Below, piece after piece: positions 50,626 through 55,351 of a DNA stretch of 55,351 nucleotides (positions are counted from its first letter, which is position 1; every line of letters starts with the position of its first letter). The notes beneath the pieces were generated by a model. It saw only the letters and a list, made by a program, of their open reading frames with translations. It was not told the DNA's origin and made no database searches. The DNA is from Gammaproteobacteria bacterium (GTDB taxonomy: Bacteria; Pseudomonadota; Gammaproteobacteria; Pseudomonadales; Halieaceae), in contig JAUHYL010000022.1 in NCBI GenBank assembly GCA_030426545.1, positions 1-55,351 on the forward strand, given 5' to 3'. Made by a program: the position numbers and the translations under genes.

Positions 50626-50758
50626 AGCGCTACTTCTTGTTCCGACAGAACATTATGTGTCTACCTCAATTTATAAGGCAGTCGCGCGCTACGCGGAAAT
50701 GCAAATTGTGAGTAAGTTCGCAGTTCGATCCAATTTACCCATCTGGGTCAGTCGATCA

Positions 50759-51460
50759 TCAGGATTTCAGCAGGATCCAGGTGGAACGGGATGAGGCAAG
50801 CAGGGTGCCGTCGGCAGTGGCGATGGCCGTCCCGCCGAAGTACTTGCGACCCTCACTACCCAGCGGCCAGCAGTACACAATCAATGGGTTTCCCCCGGCA
50901 GCGGGGCCATTGAGCTGTGCCTCGAGTTGCCCCAGCACGGCGGGACGCAGTGTGTCACCCATGGCGGCAAAGTAACCCGGACAATCCAGTGCGGCCCACA
51001 TCACCTCGCTGCGCACCTGCCCGCCTTCATCCAGCAGATCTGCCTGCGGCCGCCATACACAGGCGAGCAGGCTCCAGTCGTGCACGGGGCCGGGATACAG
51101 TTCCAGACCATCGTGCGCGGGCCGGCTGGGACCACAGACGAAGCAAGTGTCGAAGAAGTGATTCTCGCGTGCAATGTAGCGCGACATCGCGTCCTCGGCC
51201 TCGGTCAGTGAAGGTGCCGCGGGTATGTCCAACGCGTATTCCACGGGCGCTCCGCTGCCAACCAGCGTGTCACCGTCAAACATGCGCACCACGCCGCCTT
51301 CACTGTGCACGGTGAGAGGCGTATCCAATGGCGGGGGCACATGCAAACGCACGCGCGCGGGGCCTTCGATCAACGCCGCGAGGACACCACAACTATAGCC
51401 GCCATTGCCCGAAACGGGTGGGCCGTTGTAACGCGCAGGGATACTGATTGAATGTTGCAT
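50759..51460 (-). CDS. Acyl-CoA thioesterase-like hotdog protein
   Basis: This is a 233-residue protein. It has the start SISIPARYNGPPVSGNGGYSCG and later GEVMWAALD-type segment SEVMWAALDCPGYFA, found in uncharacterised acyl-CoA thioesterase-like proteins with two hotdog domains. CFVCGPSR contains a CxxC pair. It could hydrolyse acyl-CoAs from the nearby catabolic genes; substrate unknown. It precedes the LLM gene on the same strand (50-base gap). Confidence 0.75.
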   Translation of the reverse strand: MQHSISIPARYNGPPVSGNGGYSCGVLAALIEGPARVRLHVPPPLDTPLTVHSEGGVVRMFDGDTLVGSGAPVEYALDIPAAPSLTEAEDAMSRYIARENHFFDTCFVCGPSRPAHDGLELYPGPVHDWSLLACVWRPQADLLDEGGQVRSEVMWAALDCPGYFAAMGDTLRPAVLGQLEAQLNGPAAGGNPLIVYCWPLGSEGRKYFGGTAIATADGTLLASSRSTWILLKS

Positions 51461-51510
51461 TCGGTCGCTCCCGGGTACTGTCTATGCAGGCAAATCGGCG
51501 CCAGTGTAGC

Positions 51511-52521
51511 TCACAACGCCGCCGCGATCGCCCCGCGCAGTTCCGTCAACAACGCGACATCCGGCTGGTACACCACCGGCGAGATACGATCCACTTTGCC
51601 CTGGAAGCGTTCAACCATTTTCTGTGCCACTTCGGTGGGCGTGCCGACAATTGCAAACGTGTTCAGTAACTCATCATCCACCAGGTCATTCAGTTCCACC
51701 CAGCGTCCCTGTTTGATCATGGCATTGGCCTCGCGCTGCAGCGTTTCCAGCCCGTGGCACTCCAGTACCGGCAGGTAGGCCGGCGTAGAAGCGTAAAAAG
51801 CAATCTGGTTGCGCGCCGACGCTACTGCAGCCTGCATACTCTCCTCATCAAGTCCCGTTGCTGTCATCACCTGCGCACTGATCGTATAGTCCGCGCGTGA
51901 CTTACCGGCTTTCTCGAGACCGCGACCGATAGCCGCCAGGGACAGTGCCTGCATGGACTGCTGCGTATTAAAGGGATGCAGAAAGTAGCCGTCACCCACC
52001 TCAGCCGCCACCTCGGTCATCACGGGGCCCACGCCGGCAATGAAAATCGGCGGTGCTGCATGGGCGCTCGGTTGCGGGCTGAATATAGGTGACATCAATG
52101 TGTGCTGATAGAACTCACCTTGAAAGTTAAGTTTTTCACCCGTCTGCCAACAGTCCCAGATTGCCCTGATCGCCAACACCATTTCCCGCATGCGTGACGC
52201 GGGCTTGCTCCAGGGCATGGAAAAGCGCCGCTCAATGTGTGCTTTCACCTGCGTGCCCAGTCCTAGAATGAAGCGCCCGCCGGACACCGTTTGCAGATCG
52301 TTGCCCAGGTAAGCGAGTGACATCGGGTTGCGCGCAAAGGCAACGGCAATCGACGTCATCAATGTCATATTCTGCGTGCGCATGGCAGCAACCGTGGAGG
52401 TGATAAAGGGATCGGACTGGCCTTCGAAGGTATAGGCACCATCAAATCCCGCCGCCTCCAACTCTGCAGCCATGGCGCCGGCACCGACGGGGTCAAACAT
52501 CAAGGAGGCATCAATTTTCAT
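51511..52521 (-). CDS. LLM-class flavin/F420-dependent oxidoreductase (TIGR03617-like)
   Basis: This 336-residue TIM-barrel protein is a close paralogue of the protein encoded at 9993. Shared stretches are FARNPMSLAYLGNDL, GRFILGLGTQVKAHI and RRFSMPWSKPASRMRE. Both are predicted to use F420 or flavin; the subfamily is best known from mycobacteria. The start ATG 52521 has AGGAG nearby. It is divergent from an HSL-type hydrolase and next to a ligase, again among acyl-CoA genes. Confidence 0.87.
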   Translation of the reverse strand: MKIDASLMFDPVGAGAMAAELEAAGFDGAYTFEGQSDPFITSTVAAMRTQNMTLMTSIAVAFARNPMSLAYLGNDLQTVSGGRFILGLGTQVKAHIERRFSMPWSKPASRMREMVLAIRAIWDCWQTGEKLNFQGEFYQHTLMSPIFSPQPSAHAAPPIFIAGVGPVMTEVAAEVGDGYFLHPFNTQQSMQALSLAAIGRGLEKAGKSRADYTISAQVMTATGLDEESMQAAVASARNQIAFYASTPAYLPVLECHGLETLQREANAMIKQGRWVELNDLVDDELLNTFAIVGTPTEVAQKMVERFQGKVDRISPVVYQPDVALLTELRGAIAAAL

Positions 52522-52610
52522 GTAAATAAACTCCTGTTACGGCCACACGAAGCGAGACGTGAGACGAACCCATCGCCGCGCCCAATACAGTGGCCGGAAG
52601 TATCCATTTT

Positions 52611-52647
52611 TATACTGTTGAGATACACATTCGGAAAGGACAGTATA
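52611..52647. promoter_or_regulatory. 8-bp inverted repeat at divergent promoters
   Basis: TATACTGT (52611-52618) and its exact complement ACAGTATA (52640-52647) are 21 bp apart. Each contains a TATACT -10-like hexamer on opposite strands. It could be a pair of back-to-back promoters or a regulator site between the LLM and hydrolase genes; -35 elements are weak. Confidence 0.4.
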
Positions 52648-52758
52648 CGCTGTCTTCTGCGCTCAAAATCGGACCCGAAAGCCCGTCTTTCTGACCGCCC
52701 TCATCATTGCGACCGCAGCCCCTTTCAGCCCAGTATGCAGCAACGGAGATCAGCAGAT

Positions 52759-53733
52759 ATGACTTACCACTTCGACCCGGAACTGGCTGCCGCCCTGGAA
52801 TTTCTACCCGAAGGTGGACTGGACCTGAGCAATCCCGAGGAGACCCGCAGGGGATTCCTGGAAATGGTGGAGGCAATGAATGCCGATATCGACCAGAGCG
52901 GCGTCACCACCGACAACCGCAACATCCCCGGCCCCGAAGGCGCACCCGAGGTGCCGATTCGCATTTATCGACCGGAGCAGCAATCCGGCAAGGTTGCCGG
53001 CATCCTGCACATTCACGGTGGCGGCTTCGTGGTCGGCAACCTCGACAGCGAGCTGGGTTCCTGTATCAACCTTTGCCAGGAGTTGGGCGTTGTCGTGGTT
53101 TCAGTGGATTATCGCCTGTCTCCTGAAACCGCATTTCCCGGCGGCCTGGAAGACTGTTACGCAGCACTGCAGTGGTTGCACGACAACAGCGACGAACTGA
53201 ACGTGGACGCCACCAGAGTTGCGGTCCTGGGCATGAGCGCCGGTGGTGGCCTGAGCGCCGCCACTGCACTACTGGCCAAGGAACGCGGTGGCCCGGCACT
53301 GTGCTTTCAGTACCTTGGCATCCCCGAGTTGGACGACAGACTGACCACCGTGAGTATGCAAACCTTCGTCGACACACCGATGTGGAACCGGCCCAATGCA
53401 GAACTGAGTTGGGATGCCTACCTCGGTGCAGATTACCGTCGCGGCGCCGACGATGTACCCCACCTCGCCGCACCTGCGCGCGCTACGGTGAAGGAACTCG
53501 CCGGACTGCCACCGGCCTACGTCAGCACGATGGAGTTTGATCCGCTGCGCGACGAAGGCCTCGAGTACGGCATGAAGCTCTTGCAGGCCAGTGTTTCCAC
53601 TGAAGTGCACAGCTTTCCCGGCACATTCCACGGCTCCAGTCTGTTCACCTTCGCGGCGGTCAGCCAGCGGGAGAGTCGGGAACAGCTGGCAGTGCTGCGT
53701 CGCGCGCTGCAGATCGATATGCCGGAACAGTAG
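52759..53733 (+). CDS. Alpha/beta hydrolase, hormone-sensitive-lipase type
   Basis: This is a 324-residue esterase-like enzyme. The oxyanion-hole motif HGGGF is at 86-90, and the nucleophile is Ser160 in GMSAGGG. The acid and base are probably in EFDPLRDE (Asp261) and FHGSS (His291). This is the HSL (family IV) layout, acting on short acyl esters or lactones. ATG 52759 is chosen with GGAG about 10 bases upstream; an earlier ATG (52618) would include the promoter dyad. An acyl-CoA ligase gene follows 65 bases downstream. Confidence 0.92.
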   Translation: MTYHFDPELAAALEFLPEGGLDLSNPEETRRGFLEMVEAMNADIDQSGVTTDNRNIPGPEGAPEVPIRIYRPEQQSGKVAGILHIHGGGFVVGNLDSELGSCINLCQELGVVVVSVDYRLSPETAFPGGLEDCYAALQWLHDNSDELNVDATRVAVLGMSAGGGLSAATALLAKERGGPALCFQYLGIPELDDRLTTVSMQTFVDTPMWNRPNAELSWDAYLGADYRRGADDVPHLAAPARATVKELAGLPPAYVSTMEFDPLRDEGLEYGMKLLQASVSTEVHSFPGTFHGSSLFTFAAVSQRESREQLAVLRRALQIDMPEQ

Positions 53734-53798
53734 CAGTTTCACCGAGAACCAACAGGTTTCGCCTAAGCACTTATTAAAAACATAGCCTTGGAGAGAAC

Positions 53799-55351
53799 AT
53801 GAGCAACGAAGCACTCTACGAACACCGATTAATGCCTCACCTGCTGATTGAAGGGCTCAATCGTTACAATGATGAACCCTGCCTTTTCCTCGGTGACAAA
53901 GTCGCCAGTTATCGCGATGTTCGTGAAAGCGCCAGCCAGATGTCACAGGCGTTGCAGTCGAAAGGACTGAGTGTGGGCAGCCGCGTGGCGGTGATTTCCG
54001 CCAACCGCCCCGAGGTGCTGGCTAACATTGCCGCCATGCAACTCACTGGCTGCATCGGCACCCCCCTGCACCCGCTGGGTTCACTGGATGACCATGCCTA
54101 CGTTCTGGAAGCCGCTGAGGTTGAGACACTGGTCTTTGACGCCTCCCTGTTTTCGGAAGTGGCGGCCGCACTGAAGGAACGCGTACCCAGCGTCAAAAAC
54201 TTTCTGGGCTTCGGCCCCAATGACGTCGGCGACGATTACATGGCGCTCGCCGCAGGCTTTGAGCCGAAGCCGCTAAAGGCACCCGACATCAGCGTAAACG
54301 ATATCGCCTCGGTCAATTTCACCGGCGGCACCACCGGCAAACCCAAAGGCGTAATGAGCCCTCACCGCGTCAGCTCCTACATGACACAAATTCAGATGGC
54401 GGAGTGGGAATTCCCCGAAGAGGTACGCATGCTGATGGCGACACCACTATCGCATGCAGCGGCGGCCTTTTTCATTCCCGTGCTGCAGAAGGGCGGTGCG
54501 TTCTATGTGATGCAGGGTTTCAGCCCCGACGAATTTTTTGACATGGTCCGGGATCACCGCATCACCTGCACCATGCTGGTGCCGGTAATGCTCTACTTCC
54601 TCCTCGACTCCCCGCGCGCCACCGACGGCAGTATGGACAGCATGGAGACGATCTTTTACGGCGCTTCCCCCATGAGCCCGGCGCGGCTGCAAGAAGGCCT
54701 AGAAAAATGGGGCCAGATTTTCTACCAGTTTTTCGGCCAGTCCGAATGCCCGATGGTCATTGCCAACATGACCAGGAAAGAGCACGACCTCGCCAAGCCG
54801 GAGCGCTTTGCCTCCTGTGGTCGCCCCTCCCCCTGGGTGCATGTGGCGCTACTCGATGAACAGGGCAACGAAGTTGATCGCGGTGAACCCGGCGAAATTT
54901 GTGTGCGTGGCCCGCTGGTGATGGGCGGTTACAAGGACATGCCGGAACAAACTGCAGAGGCCTTCGCCGGCGGCTGGCTGCATACAGGCGACGTGGGCAG
55001 GCTGGACGAGGACGGCTTCCTCTACATCGTCGATCGCACCAAGGACATGATTGTTACCGGCGGCTTTAACGTTTTTCCGCGCGAGGTAGAGGACGTCCTG
55101 ACCACGCACGACGCGGTTGCCCAGGTGGTGGTGATCGGCGTACCGGATGATCAGTGGGGTGAGGCAGTCAAAGCTGTCGTCGTGCCCAAACCTGGCGTTG
55201 AGGGTTCCGCTGAACTGGCGGCTGAATTGCAGTCGGAGCACGCTGAGGATCGCATCATGGCCGTGCAGGAAATGGTCCGCATGAACAACAAGCGAGCCGT
55301 TCCCTATCTGGTCAAAGCGCTGGAAGAAGAAACGCGCAGCAAACACGTCAT
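53799..55351 (+). CDS. AMP-dependent acyl-CoA synthetase, truncated by window end
   Basis: At least 517 codons are open with no stop before the window end. ANL-family motifs are FTGGTTGKPKG (174-184), YQFFGQSE, and LHTGDVGRLDEDGFLYIVDR (about 394-413) followed by KDMIVTGGFNVFP. The C-terminal catalytic lysine lies near or beyond the end. The start has GAGAG 5 bases before ATG 53799. It resembles fatty- or steroid-acid CoA ligases. It follows the HSL-type hydrolase gene, probably in the same transcript. Confidence 0.93.
   Translation, partial: MSNEALYEHRLMPHLLIEGLNRYNDEPCLFLGDKVASYRDVRESASQMSQALQSKGLSVGSRVAVISANRPEVLANIAAMQLTGCIGTPLHPLGSLDDHAYVLEAAEVETLVFDASLFSEVAAALKERVPSVKNFLGFGPNDVGDDYMALAAGFEPKPLKAPDISVNDIASVNFTGGTTGKPKGVMSPHRVSSYMTQIQMAEWEFPEEVRMLMATPLSHAAAAFFIPVLQKGGAFYVMQGFSPDEFFDMVRDHRITCTMLVPVMLYFLLDSPRATDGSMDSMETIFYGASPMSPARLQEGLEKWGQIFYQFFGQSECPMVIANMTRKEHDLAKPERFASCGRPSPWVHVALLDEQGNEVDRGEPGEICVRGPLVMGGYKDMPEQTAEAFAGGWLHTGDVGRLDEDGFLYIVDRTKDMIVTGGFNVFPREVEDVLTTHDAVAQVVVIGVPDDQWGEAVKAVVVPKPGVEGSAELAAELQSEHAEDRIMAVQEMVRMNNKRAVPYLVKALEEETRSKHV

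Overview
The window looks like a chromosomal segment of a marine-type gammaproteobacterium. Most of it is GC-rich and full of acyl-CoA, Rieske and LLM-oxidoreductase genes, as in heterotrophic Cellvibrionales or Halieaceae-like bacteria. That placement is an inference from gene content; no rRNA or other phylogenetic marker is present. The first ~8.9 kb is visibly AT-richer and is a foreign integrated element.

Region 1 (54-8929): an integrative element inserted in the 3' end of tRNA-Val(GAC). A 15-bp perfect direct repeat marks its ends (54-68 and 8915-8929). The tRNA's own terminator (13-58) has been pushed 8.9 kb away from the tRNA. The element carries a P4-type tyrosine integrase, an AlpA-like regulator, two tiny overlapping genes, a DUF3987 primase/helicase-like protein, and a DUF5681-like protein resembling phage small terminase. 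It also has a probable toxin-antitoxin operon and a 1.9-kb cargo module of short exported or membrane proteins bracketed by two identical 67-bp repeats. No capsid, tail or lysis gene is visible. Integrase, AlpA, replication protein and a terminase-small-subunit-like gene together suggest a phage satellite of the PICI/P4 kind. Between the primase and the terminase-like gene lies a symmetric array of four CCGAT boxes around TTCGAA, a good candidate replication or packaging site.

Region 2 (9080-13402): a forward operon of a fructosamine-kinase-like protein, an LLM oxidoreductase and two acyl-CoA dehydrogenases that look like a heteromeric pair. Region 3 (13422-20188): two polytopic GT39-type membrane proteins, an epimerase-like SDR, an exported methyltransferase-like protein and a Tat/lipoprotein SDR. 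Region 4 (20312-26022): a candidate structured small RNA with its own promoter and terminator, gpsA, a PBP7-like endopeptidase, an outer-membrane barrel, a Tat-exported aldo/keto reductase and an NTP/NDP-exchanger-like carrier.

Region 5 (26046-38228): a catabolic region. It has a KshA-like Rieske oxygenase behind a 26-bp palindrome, an SDR, an M48 protease, a carotenoid-cleavage-type oxygenase, an acyl-CoA ligase/thiolase/thiolase operon, another LLM enzyme, a tandem HxlR regulator and a SnoaL-like protein. Degradation of steroid- or terpenoid-like compounds is a reasonable inference but is not proven by the sequence.

Region 6 (38287-45192): a LysR-glpD operon diverging from a citrate-synthase-like gene across two identically spaced LysR-type boxes, then a YbhGFS-like ABC efflux operon. 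Region 7 (45277-50333): a complete oligopeptide ABC transporter with a fused double ATPase. Region 8 (50419-55351): a small DUF6316-like protein, a thioesterase-like protein, a third LLM enzyme, an HSL-type hydrolase and an acyl-CoA ligase cut by the window end.
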